A DNA stretch of 64,000 nt from Marinobacter sp. HL-58 (GTDB lineage: Bacteria; Pseudomonadota; Gammaproteobacteria; Pseudomonadales; Oleiphilaceae), in assembly GCF_001314605.1 (NCBI RefSeq), contig NZ_LIHP01000004.1, forward strand, positions 453,696-517,695, written 5' to 3'. Shown one piece after another: positions 25,495 to 39,300 of the stretch. The position numbers and the translations under genes are program-made. Below the pieces are notes generated by a model, which ran no database searches, was not told the DNA's origin, and saw only the letters and a program-made list of their open reading frames with translations. Position 1 is the stretch's first letter, and every line of letters starts with the position of its first letter.

Positions 25495-25501
25495 GTAAAT
25501 C

Positions 25502-25972
25502 ATGGCCGCAATTGATGAACTGAAAGATCTTCTTGCCGGGGATATCCGCCAGCTGGACACACTGGCGGACCTTCTGAACCAGGAAAAAACCTGCCTTTCC
25601 AGCTCTGACATCCGCAAGCTCGAAACGTTGACCGGCGAAAAAAACCGGTTGCTGGAACAGATTCGCGAGAGTGCAAAACGGAAAATCCGGTTACTGGTTG
25701 CCATGGGCTTTCGCCCTGACAGCGGCGACCCTTCCCGCTTTATACGCAGTGCCGGTCTGCCTGAGCTGCTGGCACTCTGGGAGCAAGCCGACCAGCGCCT
25801 GCGGCACTGCCAGGAAATGAACCAGACCAATGGCAGAGTGATCAGCCATCTCCAGAAACGCCTCTCCCGCCTGACCGATATCTTCCGTGGTGTTGCCGGA
25901 CACCAGAAACTCTATGGTGCCCAGGGAGAACAGAAAGCCGTGTCCCACAGCACCATTCTTGCCAGCGCGTAA
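25502..25972 (+). CDS. flgN: Flagellar type III secretion chaperone FlgN
   Basis: 156-residue all-helical protein, the chaperone for hook-associated proteins FlgK and FlgL. The pattern of long amphipathic helices (LKDLLAGDIRQLDTLADLL..EKTCLSSSDIRKLETLTGEKNRLLEQI) and its place 7 bp after flgM define it; sequence is weakly conserved in this family. ATG chosen at 25502. Confidence 0.9.
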   Translation: MAAIDELKDLLAGDIRQLDTLADLLNQEKTCLSSSDIRKLETLTGEKNRLLEQIRESAKRKIRLLVAMGFRPDSGDPSRFIRSAGLPELLALWEQADQRLRHCQEMNQTNGRVISHLQKRLSRLTDIFRGVAGHQKLYGAQGEQKAVSHSTILASA

Positions 25973-25986
25973 GACCGTAACCTGAG

Positions 25987-26013
25987 CTACACCCGCAATA
26001 TCAGCGGGTGTAG
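25987..26013. terminator. Hairpin between flgN and the convergent gene
   Basis: Perfect 10-bp stem CTACACCCGC / GCGGGTGTAG with a 7-nt loop, 15 bp after the flgN stop. It overlaps the last codons of the convergent 26001-26720 gene. Confidence 0.6.
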
Positions 26014-26720
26014 ATGGTCATCTGTGAGTCAGGATGGAAACGGATGTTATCGATGGTAACGTTGCCCATGGACGGCCCCTGGCTGCCACTCACCCTGATA
26101 TTGTCCATCCGGATCTGTTCGATCCGCTCGGGAAACGCCATCCTGACGCCTCCATCTGCCAGCACTTCATAACGAGGCTCATTGTCTGCATAGTGCACTC
26201 CTGCAATGGTCAGATCCGAATCCAGGAAATTCAGCACAGGCACAAAAATATTGGTGGTCAGCTTGAGACCCTCGATAACGTCAGGCTCGGCATCCCCGTT
26301 CATGGCGGATACATGGGCAATCCGGTCCACCAGGGTCTGATCCCCCTGCCCCGAAACGCCGGCCAGTTCTTCGTCATTCATCGGTGCGAAACCGGAACGC
26401 TCGTAGAGCTGGCCCGCCTCCGAAAGGTCCCTTGAGTCGCTGGCACTGTTCCCCGCCGCGAAGCTTACCAACGGCTGAAACGGCAGAACTGCCATGGTTA
26501 CCAGGGCCGCGGCATTGCGATAACGGGATTGATGCCGGAGAACCCGGTGAAGCTCCCGCTCGGTAATCCACCCGCACTGGACAAACACTTCACCCAGGCG
26601 CTGCCCTGTTTCCTGCTGCAGGCGCAGGCCCTCATCAAGCTGGCTCTCGGAAAGGTAACCCCGGTTGATCAGCAACCGGCCAAGGCGGGATTTTTCTTCG
26701 AAACCCTGACGGATTTTCAC
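26001..26720 (-). CDS. MshEN-like domain joined to an exported segment, unknown function
   Basis: 239-residue protein. Residues ~8-62 (LGRLLINRGYLSESQLDEGLRLQQETGQRLG then GEVFVQCGWITERELHRVLRHQ) resemble the N-terminal domain of GspE/PilB/MshE ATPases, which binds c-di-GMP in some members, but no ATPase follows. A hydrophobic segment (~68-88) ending SFAAG looks like an internal signal or anchor. Next is NDEELAGVSGQG, a motif seen near the processed N-terminus of some Acinetobacter-type pilus-system (DUF6160-like) exported proteins, then a beta-rich region. The GTG at 26720 with GGAGG 7 bp upstream decides the start; a longer frame lacks a site. Function is unknown; a pilus or surface role is a guess. 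Confidence 0.6.
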   Translation of the reverse strand: MKIRQGFEEKSRLGRLLINRGYLSESQLDEGLRLQQETGQRLGEVFVQCGWITERELHRVLRHQSRYRNAAALVTMAVLPFQPLVSFAAGNSASDSRDLSEAGQLYERSGFAPMNDEELAGVSGQGDQTLVDRIAHVSAMNGDAEPDVIEGLKLTTNIFVPVLNFLDSDLTIAGVHYADNEPRYEVLADGGVRMAFPERIEQIRMDNIRVSGSQGPSMGNVTIDNIRFHPDSQMTIYTR

Positions 26721-26925
26721 GATTTGCCTCCACTGTAATCTCTGTGATTGCCGTACAACCTGGCCCGGTCTGAACACATCAGCTCCCCTGATGTGGTAAA
26801 AAGGGTAGTTGATCCCCATTAACTGCACATGGAATCCGGCCGACCTCGCCGCCAATATCTGCTAATATCCGGCCTCAGGCCGAGGTCATCAGAGTATGGC
26901 AGCAAGCCACTCCGGAGTTATCAAC

Positions 26926-27558
26926 GTGAGCCAGTATAGAATGACAAATCCCGTTAAACCGTTTCGATATGTGATGCAGATCGTTCTCTGTGTAACCCTG
27001 ATGCTCGGCGTCGCCTCTTCCCTGGCTGCCCGGGAGCGCTCCAATGAGTTGCCACAGGTGATCATCGAAACCAGCGAAGGGGTGATCGAGGTTACTCTGC
27101 GCCCCGACATTGCACCGGAAACCGTGGAAAACTTCCTCACCTACGTGGAAAACGGGTTCTACGAAGGCACCATCTTTCACCGCGTTATCCCCGGATTCAT
27201 GATCCAGGGCGGCGGATTCGATGACGCCCTGAACCAGAAACAGACCCGGGATCCGGTCCGTAACGAAGCAAAGCCCACCGCCAAGAACCTGCGGGGCACC
27301 ATTGCCATGGCCCGCACCAGTGCGCCTGACTCCGCCACGTCCCAGTTCTTCATTAACCTGGCGGACAACGGCTTTCTGGATGCCGGTGTTCGCGGGCCCG
27401 GCTATGCCGTATTCGGCAAGGTCAGCGGCGGTATGGGTGTCGTGGACGCCATCGCCGGCAAAAAAACCGGTCAGTCCGGTGGTATGGCCGATGTGCCACA
27501 AGAGCCCATCGTCATTCGCAGTGTTTCCCTCAGGAAGGCCGACACCGACACACAGTAG
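26926..27558 (+). CDS. ppiA: Periplasmic peptidyl-prolyl cis-trans isomerase, cyclophilin type
   Basis: 210-residue cyclophilin with an N-terminal signal peptide (hydrophobic MQIVLCVTLMLGVASSLAA, cleavage near AAR). Catalytic-domain hallmarks: FHRVIPGFMIQGGGF, MARTSAPDSATSQFFINL and GPGYAVFGKV. PpiA-type enzymes isomerise Xaa-Pro bonds of exported proteins. GTG at 26926 follows GGAG by 8 bp; an ATG at 26941 is a good alternative. It is followed by mnmC. Confidence 0.9.
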   Translation: MSQYRMTNPVKPFRYVMQIVLCVTLMLGVASSLAARERSNELPQVIIETSEGVIEVTLRPDIAPETVENFLTYVENGFYEGTIFHRVIPGFMIQGGGFDDALNQKQTRDPVRNEAKPTAKNLRGTIAMARTSAPDSATSQFFINLADNGFLDAGVRGPGYAVFGKVSGGMGVVDAIAGKKTGQSGGMADVPQEPIVIRSVSLRKADTDTQ

Positions 27559-27578
27559 CAACAGAGTGGCAGCACACA

Positions 27579-29495
27579 GTGACAACGGACATCACCAGAT
27601 CACCCTCCATTGAAACGGCCGTCATTGAGTGGCGTGACGGTGTTCCCTGTTCCACCCGCTTTGACGATGTCTATTTCAGCCGTGATGATGGTCTGGAAGA
27701 ATCCCGGCATGTGTTTGTCAACCACAACAACCTGGCTGAACGATTTTCCAGGGTCCCCGCCGGTGGCAGCTTTGTCATCGCCGAAACGGGGTTCGGGAGC
27801 GGGCTGAATTTCCTTGCTGCATGGCAAACCTGGGAAGCGTCAAACCCCGGCGACCAAGCGTGCCTGCATTTTGTTTCCGCCGAGCGTTATCCCCTTACCC
27901 GGGAAGATCTCCGCCAGGCCCTTTCCCTTTGGCCGGAACTTGGCCAGTATGCTTCCCGGTTGCTTGAATGCTATCCACCACCGGTGCAGGGAGCCCACCG
28001 CCTGATTTTCGCCGGAGGGCGCGTACGGTTGACACTGTACTTTGGCGATGTCCTTGAAGCCTGGCGGGAACTGGACTTCCGGGCCGATGCCTGGTTCCTG
28101 GATGGTTTTGCGCCTGCCAGGAATCCCGGCATGTGGGAAGAGGCCGCAATCACGGCCCTCAGGCACCACAGCGGCCCCGGAACCACCATGGCAACGTTCA
28201 CCGCTGTCGGGGAAGTTCGGAGACTGCTGACGAAAGCCGGTTTTACCATGCGCAAGACCCCCGGTTTCGGGCGCAAACTGGAGATGCTGGCCGGCGAGCT
28301 CCCCACAACACCAGAGCAGGTCGGCGGCAACACTCCGGAAGCCCCCCGGTCCATTGCCATCATTGGTGCCGGTATTGCCGGTAGCCTGTTAGCCCGTAAT
28401 CTGGCCGAGCGCGGGCTGGAGGTGACACTGATCGACAAGGAGCCGGAGGCCGGAACCGCAGCCTCGGGGAATCTACAAGGCGCCCTGTACGTGAAACTGG
28501 GCGTTGAGTTCAACGACCAGGCGAAACTTGGCCTGAGCTCATTACTGTTCAGCCAACGCTATTACGCCCGGGCCGGCGGACGCTACTGGCACCCTACCGG
28601 TCTCATCCAGCTGGCCTGCAGTGACGCAGAGGCAGACCGGCAGGCCCGCTTTATCGCTCGTAACGACTACCCTGAAGCCATACTCCGTGCCGTGGATGCC
28701 GCTGAAGCCTCCCGGCTGGCCGGCATTCCGCTGCAAAGCGGTGGCCTCTGGTTTCCGGGCAGTGGCTGGCTGGAGCCCGGCATGCTCTGCCGAAGCCATG
28801 TCGATCACCCGCGCATACACCGCCGCTTCGGTTTTGATGTACACCGGCTCACACCCTGTAATGGCAAATGGCATATCGCAGGCAATGGTGAGTCGAATGT
28901 GATCGCTGACCGTGTGGTCATCTGCGCCGGCCATCTGACCCCGGGCCTGATTCCCCTACGCAGCGAATTCCGCCTCCGGACCATTCGCGGCCAGGTTTCC
29001 CACTTGCCAGAGTACTCGCTCAACAACCCGTCCGTGGTTCTCTGCGGGCCCGGATATATCAACCCCGCCCACCAAGGTATAGCGCTGACCGGTGCCACAT
29101 TTGATCTGCATGATCACTCTCCGGCACTGTCTGCCCAGAGCCATCAGGAAAACCTCTCGATGCTGTCTTCCATGGCCCCCTCGGCGCTCAGCAGCCCGAC
29201 GGGCGGGATTGACCCGGCCCGGCTGGAAGGAAAAGTCGGTTTTCGCTGCACCACCCACGACTACCAACCGGTTGCCGGCCCCCTGACGGACCAGGCCGGC
29301 TGCGCCCTGGAAGGTATCGATCTGTTTACCGGGCTGGGCAGCAAAGGGCTGAGTTACGCCCCCCTGCTGGCGGAATACCTGGCGGATCGCATCACGAACC
29401 AGCCACAGTGTCTGCCGGCTTCTCTGGCCAGGCGGGTGGCGACCCGTCGCTGCCATAGACAGGAAGCCCCTCGGTCGGAAACTATTGGCGCCTGA
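27579..29495 (+). CDS. mnmC: Bifunctional tRNA 5-methylaminomethyl-2-thiouridine biosynthesis protein MnmC
   Basis: 638-residue enzyme completing mnm5s2U34 in tRNAs for Lys, Glu and Gln. The N-terminal half (~1-245) is the SAM-dependent MnmD methyltransferase (VIAETGFGSGLNFLAAW, DAWFLDGFAPARNPGMW). The C-terminal half (~255-620) is a FAD-dependent oxidase with the dinucleotide motif IIGAGIAGSLLARNLAERG and later GKVGFRCTTHDYQPVAGP. GTG start. It lies 20 bp after ppiA. Confidence 0.95.
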   Translation: MTTDITRSPSIETAVIEWRDGVPCSTRFDDVYFSRDDGLEESRHVFVNHNNLAERFSRVPAGGSFVIAETGFGSGLNFLAAWQTWEASNPGDQACLHFVSAERYPLTREDLRQALSLWPELGQYASRLLECYPPPVQGAHRLIFAGGRVRLTLYFGDVLEAWRELDFRADAWFLDGFAPARNPGMWEEAAITALRHHSGPGTTMATFTAVGEVRRLLTKAGFTMRKTPGFGRKLEMLAGELPTTPEQVGGNTPEAPRSIAIIGAGIAGSLLARNLAERGLEVTLIDKEPEAGTAASGNLQGALYVKLGVEFNDQAKLGLSSLLFSQRYYARAGGRYWHPTGLIQLACSDAEADRQARFIARNDYPEAILRAVDAAEASRLAGIPLQSGGLWFPGSGWLEPGMLCRSHVDHPRIHRRFGFDVHRLTPCNGKWHIAGNGESNVIADRVVICAGHLTPGLIPLRSEFRLRTIRGQVSHLPEYSLNNPSVVLCGPGYINPAHQGIALTGATFDLHDHSPALSAQSHQENLSMLSSMAPSALSSPTGGIDPARLEGKVGFRCTTHDYQPVAGPLTDQAGCALEGIDLFTGLGSKGLSYAPLLAEYLADRITNQPQCLPASLARRVATRRCHRQEAPRSETIGA

Positions 29496-29555
29496 AGTTA
29501 TCCAATATCCGGCCGATAACCTGAAAAGGTCCTGTTATTACCGGAGCAAAGCATT

Positions 29556-30188
29556 ATGTCCATTCATGTCAGTGAACCCGGCCGACCGGTCGGTACGCGC
29601 CTGCCGGAAGTATTCCGCGGCCGCCGCGTGGGCGACGTATCAGAACTGACGGAATCCCATCGAATTGATGTCAGCCACAGCGAGGCCACTGACGCGGAGT
29701 TCCAGCAGGCGGCCCGGTCAGGGCGGCATCGTGCGCTTGAAGAATATGGTGCAGCGGCAGCAGGGGAACCCAAGGAGCGGCGGGCCTATCTTCCGGTATC
29801 GCAGATATGCACACCGGCGCTGTTCTCCCTGCCCGCCAATGCCACGGTTGCTGATGCGCTGGATACCATGGAAGACAATGGCGTTAATCACATAGTCATT
29901 TCTGCGGAAGGCAATGTTGCCGGGCTGGTGGACCTGCGATGGTTACTGGCCTGGCTCCATGAAACCAGCGCCAATACACCGGAGGCCAGTTTCGTGAATA
30001 TCGAGTTGCCGGCGTTTCTTACCGCGTCTCCGGAGACCGATGCGCATCAACTCGCCAGGCTTATGCTGGCCCATCAGCTCAATGCTGCGCTGGTTATCGA
30101 CGAAACCGGCCACCCTGTCGGAATCGTGACCAGCACGGACTACGTGCGCCTCTATGCCAGCGCAGGACGGCATGAAGGCAGCGTATAG
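29556..30188 (+). CDS. CBS-domain protein
   Basis: 210-residue cytoplasmic protein. A ~85-residue charged N-terminal stretch without a known fold precedes two CBS domains (~86-145 and ~150-208; VSQICTPALFSLPANATVADAL and FLTASPETDAHQLARLML). CBS pairs bind adenine nucleotides or SAM and regulate partner proteins; here no enzymatic domain is attached. CCGGAG precedes the ATG. Confidence 0.8.
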   Translation: MSIHVSEPGRPVGTRLPEVFRGRRVGDVSELTESHRIDVSHSEATDAEFQQAARSGRHRALEEYGAAAAGEPKERRAYLPVSQICTPALFSLPANATVADALDTMEDNGVNHIVISAEGNVAGLVDLRWLLAWLHETSANTPEASFVNIELPAFLTASPETDAHQLARLMLAHQLNAALVIDETGHPVGIVTSTDYVRLYASAGRHEGSV

Positions 30189-30202
30189 GATTGCCGCCCC
30201 GC

Positions 30203-32947
30203 TCAGTGCAGGGGCCGTCCCTCACCGGTAAACAATCGCACCTCCCAACGGTCTGACGTGGTACCGGATACTTTCACCAGGGCAACAATCTCGTCGTTCC
30301 GGTAGTTTTCAAGGCGGATGATCTCGGCGTTGTCGCTACCGAGCGACAACTGCTTTCGCCATTCCCGGCTCTCGTCTGTCTCGTCCTCATCATCATCTTC
30401 CCCGGTACTTTCGCGGAGGTGTATGCGGGCAAGAATTGGCTGAACCTGCGAGTTACCATCACTGGCAGCAAAGTTACCGTCTGTCCTTCCCGCCACCAAC
30501 ACGTCCCCGTCGTAGTCGGTGACCGCCTTGAGCACTTCTGTTGAGTTGTCGTCTCTGTCATTGAGGGTAAATCCGCGGGTTACGTCGCCGACAGCCGTGT
30601 AGGAAAGCAGGAATCCCGCCTGGCTATCCAGCTGGCTGCGTTCCAGTGCGCGCTCGCCGTCGTCTGAGCTCACCCGATATTCGCCGTCACTGTTGCCGAG
30701 CAGCCACACGTTGTTATTACCGTAGATGCCGTCGGACAATGTCTCATTGCCTTCAGTACCACGCTGATTGACATTGATATCGCTATCGGAACTGCTGGCA
30801 ACGAAGAAGAACGCATCCGTACCACCGTTATTGGGCTCCCCCCTGACCTGCCCGGCGGAGCTTCCAATCAGCAACGGGCTGCTGGTTTCAGTGCTGCCCC
30901 CGACCACAGACTCACTGTCGCCTGCCGATCCAACCTGGCGGGTCCAGGCCACTTTCGGAGTCATCGAGTCACCGTCCACCACGGTATCGATTCGCTGGAG
31001 AAAACTGTCGACATACCCCGCTGCAGATTCATCAGGCCACTGGCCGCTGGTCTCGCCTGCGTTGACGACAAAGCCGCTGTCGGAATCGATGCCGGTCCAC
31101 CTGGGGACATCATCACCGGAAGTGCCCACAACCGTTTCCCATACCTGAACATAACTGTCCGGGTCCTCCGCGGTGTCAAAGAAGTACAGCAAGGTGTGCA
31201 CATCAATCCCGTTGCCGCCGGGGTCACCCGATGCGGTCTGATCGCTGCCGAACGACACCACGAATTCATAACGGGTGACATCATCACCACCCTCTTCCAC
31301 CTCACGCTCCGCAAAACCGATGACCGGCGTCGCATCCAGGCTCACGGAAGCATCCGAGAGCTGTTGCTCCACCAGCTCGCCTTTCTGGTTGTAGATACGG
31401 ACCCAGGGGCGGTCTCCATCATCAGCACGGTAACCCGCCACGAATAGCCGGCCGTTGTGCCCGATGGCCGTATCCGTGGGAACAAATCCGCTGTCCACGC
31501 CTACCTCAAGAGCTGATGTCAGCTCGTTGATATTGACGCGAAGCTTGTCCGCATCTGCCGACGCTGCGAAATTCTCGCGCCCGGACTGGTAGCGTTCATC
31601 GAGGCCCAGCAGGATAAACCTGTCTTCCTCAAGACTGTTGCTATAGCTGTCCGGTATACGAATACGGAAACGGACCTCATCGGTGCCATCGTCGAATTCC
31701 AGAACGTCGTTATCTTCCCAGTCACCGTCACTGTTACGGACTTCAACAAAGAAATCCTCCCCCAGAATGGCCTGGGAATCATCATCCTCGCCCAGTTTAA
31801 CCTTATAGGTGTCGTCCCGTTCCCCGCTGATCAGAGCCGCGTATTCCCGGGTGCCCCCCACATTCAGGGCGTCGCGGGTGCCGCCGGCCAGAGTTTCAAG
31901 ACGTACGGAAGGCTCATTATCCTGAATCCGCAACATTTCCCTGACCCCGGAATTGGAGCTTCCCAGCCCCGCGAGCCCCGAGCGTACCTCGGTAAGCCTC
32001 ATGGCCAGGGTCTCCAGTGGCTCGGCCTCGGTATCTTCAATCACTTCCAGCCTTATGTAACATTCGGTGATGCCCGGCTCCAGGGTGATGACACCCCGCG
32101 AGAGGATTCCGTCGTCGTCCGGCTGGTATTCGAGATAGGAAGGCACGGGCAGATCATCTTCGCTACCTGAGCCCAGGCCCACAATATCCTGGCCGATGAT
32201 GGCTTCGTTATCGTTGGCGGCACTGTTGTCGCAACGCTGGTGCGGATCATCAAAACCCTCGTCACAACGTTCGGGGTCAAAACTCGAATCAAGCTCGAAT
32301 GCCACCGCCACCCGGGTCACCGAAGGCTGGTCCAGAAGAACCCGAACCAGAACCGGATAGGTATCCCTGGTGCGCTCTTCGGTTTTACTGACAGTGCCAT
32401 CATCCGCGTAGACATTTGCCTCATAGGTATGACGGCCGGTTTCTTCCAGCTCCGGCACTTCGCAACGATTATCCCTTTCCTCGGGCGCGTCCGCCGCCTC
32501 GCCTTCGGTAAAATCCTCCACGGCCAGGCTGAGAACATTCTCCTGAACTTCTATTTCGAACGGCTGGGCTCCGGAAGCGCGGCCGTCATTGGCAACCAGG
32601 TTGATGTTCTCTGTGGTGCCAAGATCATCCCGCCCGCGGCGGCCGCCTGTCAGGCCCGGGACACCACGCATGATGACGCCCTGCCGGGCCTTGTTGCTGA
32701 TATCTTCAAGGGCCAGCCAGGACGGTGCGTTGGTCAGGGAATAATCGAGAATGTCATCACTGTCGAAGGCGCCGAAGTTATAAGAGTACTCAACCCCCAG
32801 ATAGGCATCCGTCGGTGGTACACCAAGAATGGTCGGGTCATCCGCATCCCGTTCGGTTTTACAACCGCCGGCAGCAACAATCACCAGGGACAACAGGGCC
32901 AGGCATCCGGCCCGGAGGAGAAAGCGGGGTAACGAATCGGCGCGCAT
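30203..32947 (-). CDS. Large acidic lipoprotein with Ig-like, Calx-beta-like and propeller-like regions
   Basis: 914-residue predicted lipoprotein. A signal peptide with lipobox AGGC ends near residue 28. The mature chain is very rich in Asp, Glu, Gly and Ser. Residues ~40-95 look like a putative-Ig (He_PIG) domain (YLGVEYSYNFGAF..GVPGLTGG). Two stretches (~225-355, ~355-475) show Calx-beta-like features (acidic loops, ITLEPGITECYIRLEV). Residues ~490-905 carry repeats such as DVLVAGRTDGNFAASDG and VWLLGNSDGEY, typical of SBBP-type beta-propellers. Four Cys in a short span (~160-245) may form disulfides. It probably sits at the cell surface and binds Ca2+ or adhesive ligands; function is unknown. 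Confidence 0.7.
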   Translation of the reverse strand: MRADSLPRFLLRAGCLALLSLVIVAAGGCKTERDADDPTILGVPPTDAYLGVEYSYNFGAFDSDDILDYSLTNAPSWLALEDISNKARQGVIMRGVPGLTGGRRGRDDLGTTENINLVANDGRASGAQPFEIEVQENVLSLAVEDFTEGEAADAPEERDNRCEVPELEETGRHTYEANVYADDGTVSKTEERTRDTYPVLVRVLLDQPSVTRVAVAFELDSSFDPERCDEGFDDPHQRCDNSAANDNEAIIGQDIVGLGSGSEDDLPVPSYLEYQPDDDGILSRGVITLEPGITECYIRLEVIEDTEAEPLETLAMRLTEVRSGLAGLGSSNSGVREMLRIQDNEPSVRLETLAGGTRDALNVGGTREYAALISGERDDTYKVKLGEDDDSQAILGEDFFVEVRNSDGDWEDNDVLEFDDGTDEVRFRIRIPDSYSNSLEEDRFILLGLDERYQSGRENFAASADADKLRVNINELTSALEVGVDSGFVPTDTAIGHNGRLFVAGYRADDGDRPWVRIYNQKGELVEQQLSDASVSLDATPVIGFAEREVEEGGDDVTRYEFVVSFGSDQTASGDPGGNGIDVHTLLYFFDTAEDPDSYVQVWETVVGTSGDDVPRWTGIDSDSGFVVNAGETSGQWPDESAAGYVDSFLQRIDTVVDGDSMTPKVAWTRQVGSAGDSESVVGGSTETSSPLLIGSSAGQVRGEPNNGGTDAFFFVASSSDSDINVNQRGTEGNETLSDGIYGNNNVWLLGNSDGEYRVSSDDGERALERSQLDSQAGFLLSYTAVGDVTRGFTLNDRDDNSTEVLKAVTDYDGDVLVAGRTDGNFAASDGNSQVQPILARIHLRESTGEDDDEDETDESREWRKQLSLGSDNAEIIRLENYRNDEIVALVKVSGTTSDRWEVRLFTGEGRPLH

Positions 32948-33092
32948 GAAAAAGTCCGTTTCAGAGCATTGTTTTTATGGGTGCTTTACACACCGTTACA
33001 GAACAATCTCATGGTAATCAATTTCACGGATGCGGGATCTGCGCGAGTTCTCAGATTCTGACCACGGCCCGATGATAACGGTTGCCGTGGCT

Positions 33093-36172
<3,080 letters not shown>

Positions 36173-36303
36173 AATGGTGCTGTCCTGTTTGCAGATCAGA
36201 TATCGTTGCTACTCTAAGAAAAGCCTGTAATGAATACAACGCAAACACAGGCCAGATGGCGTTTTTGTCATTTTTGCACGAACAATGACCGACGCAAACC
36301 GCA

Positions 36304-39300
36304 TCAGGCTTCCGCCAGTGCTGCGGCCTCGTCCACATCAACCGACACCAGTCGTGAACAACCGGGCTCGTGCATGGTAACACCCATCAGCTGGTCCGCC
36401 ATTTCCATGGCAATCTTGTTATGGGTGATGTAAATGAACTGAACCTGTTTCGACATTTCCTTGACCATATTGGCATAACGGCCCACGTTCGCGTCGTCCA
36501 GGGGGGCGTCTACCTCGTCCAGCATACAGAAAGGCGCCGGATTGAGCTGGAAGATCGAAAACACCAATGCGATGGCGGTCAACGCCTTTTCGCCGCCGGA
36601 AAGCAGATGGATGGTGCTGTTCTTCTTGCCCGGAGGCCTAGCCATGATCGCCACGCCGGTTTCCAGGAGGTCTTCTCCGGTCAGTTCCAGGTAGGCATTG
36701 CCGCCCCCAAACACCTTCGGGAACAGTGCCTGCAGGCCACCGTTCACCTGGTCGAAGGTTTCCTTGAAGCGCTGACGGGTTTCCCGGTCGATCTTGCGGA
36801 TGGCCGTATCCAGGGTTTCCAGGGCCTCCATCAGGTCTTCGTGCTGACTGTCCAGGTAGGTCTTGCGCTCGCTCTGCACCTGGTATTCCTCGATGGCGGC
36901 CAGGTTGATCGCGCCCAGGCGCTGAATACGTGATCCCAGCTTCTCCAGTTCCTCGGACCATGCCTTCTCGCTGGCCTCCTCCGGCAGGGTGGACAGCACC
37001 TCCTGCAGTCGGATATCCAGCTCTTCGAGCTGTTCCAGATGGTTGCCGGCACGTATTTCCAGGGCCTGGGATTCCATCTTCAGCGTCTCAAGGCTGGCCC
37101 TCACCTCCTGAATGGTATGCTCGATGCGACTGCGGCTCTGCTCTTTCTGGCGAACTTCCTGGTCGATTTCTTCGAGGGCGTCCCTGGCGGCACCCAGCTT
37201 CTCTTCCTCCGCAAGCCGGCGGTCCAGCAGGCCTTCAAGCTGCATCTGCAGATCTTCGATGGGTTCTTCCGCGTTTTCCCTGCTTTCCCTGAGGATATCC
37301 AGGCGCTCGTCGATGCGCTCCTTCTGCATTTGCATACGCTCAATGGTCTGCCGCAGCCCGTCCCGCTGACTGTTCAGGGACTGCAACTGCAACTGCAGCT
37401 GGTGGGCGTGGTCGCGATCATGCCTTGCTTCCTGTCGAAGCCGGTCCAGGTTTTCGCGCAGTACATCCCGGCGCTCAAGCAGACGTTCTTTTTCTTCCTC
37501 GCTGTCTTCCGTGGAAGCCAGGGCCTGCTGCCATTCCTCGCGGGTTTCCTGCAGTTGTTCCTGCTGTTGCTCAAGGCTCATGGACACATCGGACAGATCG
37601 TCACGAATGCGCTGCAGCCGGGCGTCAATCTGTTCCGCCCGGGCTTTCAGGCCACTGATCTTTGACGTCAGGGTGGACAGTTCCCGGTCGGCATCCGCCA
37701 GCCGGGCCTGGGCTTCGTCCCTTGCCGCTTCCGCCCGCTCAGACTGTTCAAGCAGACGGTCCAGGCTATCGGTAGCGGTTTCCAGGGCAGCCTCTGCCTG
37801 TTCCAGTTCTTCCGCCAGGGCCGTCACTTTTTTCTGGCGCTCAATCACACCCACCTGGGCGGCGTCTGAATCCGGCATCAGTATCCAGTCTGCGGACAGC
37901 CAGGCGCCCTCACGGGTAATAATGCTTTTACCCGGTGCCAGCCCCGCTTGCCTGCCGAGGGCCTCCTCCATGGTTTCAGCCGTATCCACCCGGGCCAGCA
38001 AGGAAGTCATTCCTCCGGCACCGGTTACTTTGCCCGCCAGCCCTTCGGCCACGGCGGTGTTACCGGAGTCCCCGTTCACCAGCGCCAGGCCACGGGGAGC
38101 GGCGGACATGGCCGAGTGCACGGAGCCCAGCCCCGGTACACTGAGGCCCTGGGTAAAGCGACCGATCACCTGTTCAACCGCGAATTCCCAGCCGTCTTCA
38201 ATGCGGAGCTGCCTGGCCAGCCGGGGGCTGTTACTCAGGCCCTGGTCATTGAGCCACGCCTGGAGGGTATCGTCCTGGCCACCCATCTGTTCATCCAGCA
38301 GGGCCTGCTGGGATTCCAGTGATGCCCGCAGGCTCTGGACCTTCTGACGGGCATCCGCGGCTGCCTGTTCGGCATCCCTCTGCCGTTGACGGGCGTCCTG
38401 AAGTTCGTCCTGAACCACGTTGATGCGTTCCGAGGCATCCTCGCGCTGCAACTCCAGGGCTTCCTGCTGTTCCAGGAAGTCATCCAGTTCAGCACGATCC
38501 AGTTGCCCCTCAAGCAATTCCTGCTCATCCTGAAGTCTTTGCTGGCGGCTGCGGAGCTGTTCAATCGCCTCTTCGAGTGACCGAATCCGGGACTGCGCAA
38601 GTTCGGCCTGGCGTCGGGCATCCGCCGAACGGGAACTGAAATCCTCCCAGTTATGCTGCCATTCGGTCATGGCGTCTTCGGCACTCTGGAGTTTTTCCCC
38701 GGATTCCTCGGATTTCAGGGCCAGGGCTTCCTGTTCAGGCTCCAGCATATCCAGTTCTTCCTGGATACCGGCCAGCTTGTCCTGATCCTGCTCCAGTTCC
38801 CTGGCCAGTTCGCGCTGGTTGGCCATGGCCTGATCCAGTTCGGCAGCGGTCTGGCGGCTGCGTTCCCGCTGATGCTCAAGGCTCTGTTCGATACGGGCGA
38901 TATCTGCGCCGGCTTCGTAGTAGCGGGCCTGGGCCTTGTTGAAGTGCTCGTTACGGTCCTGGTGGTTTTCACGCAGTGATTCCAGGGAGGTTTCCAGGCT
39001 GACACGCTCGGAAAGCTGCTTTTCCAGTTCCAGCTCCGTATCCCGGATGCGGGAACGCCAGGTTTGCAGGTCCGTGTCCAGGGATTGCCAGCGCAGTACC
39101 GTCAACTCTGCTTTTTTCTGGCGCTCTTCCTGCTTGTAGGCTTTGTATTTCTCGGCGGCCTGGGCCTGGCGTTCCAGGTGCTGCAGCTGGCGCCCGAGTT
39201 CCTCGCGCAGGTCGGTCAGGCGCTCCAGGTTCTCCTGGGTGCGTCGTATGCGGCTTTCGGTTTCCTTGCGCCGCTCCTTGTACTTGGAGATGCCGGCGGC

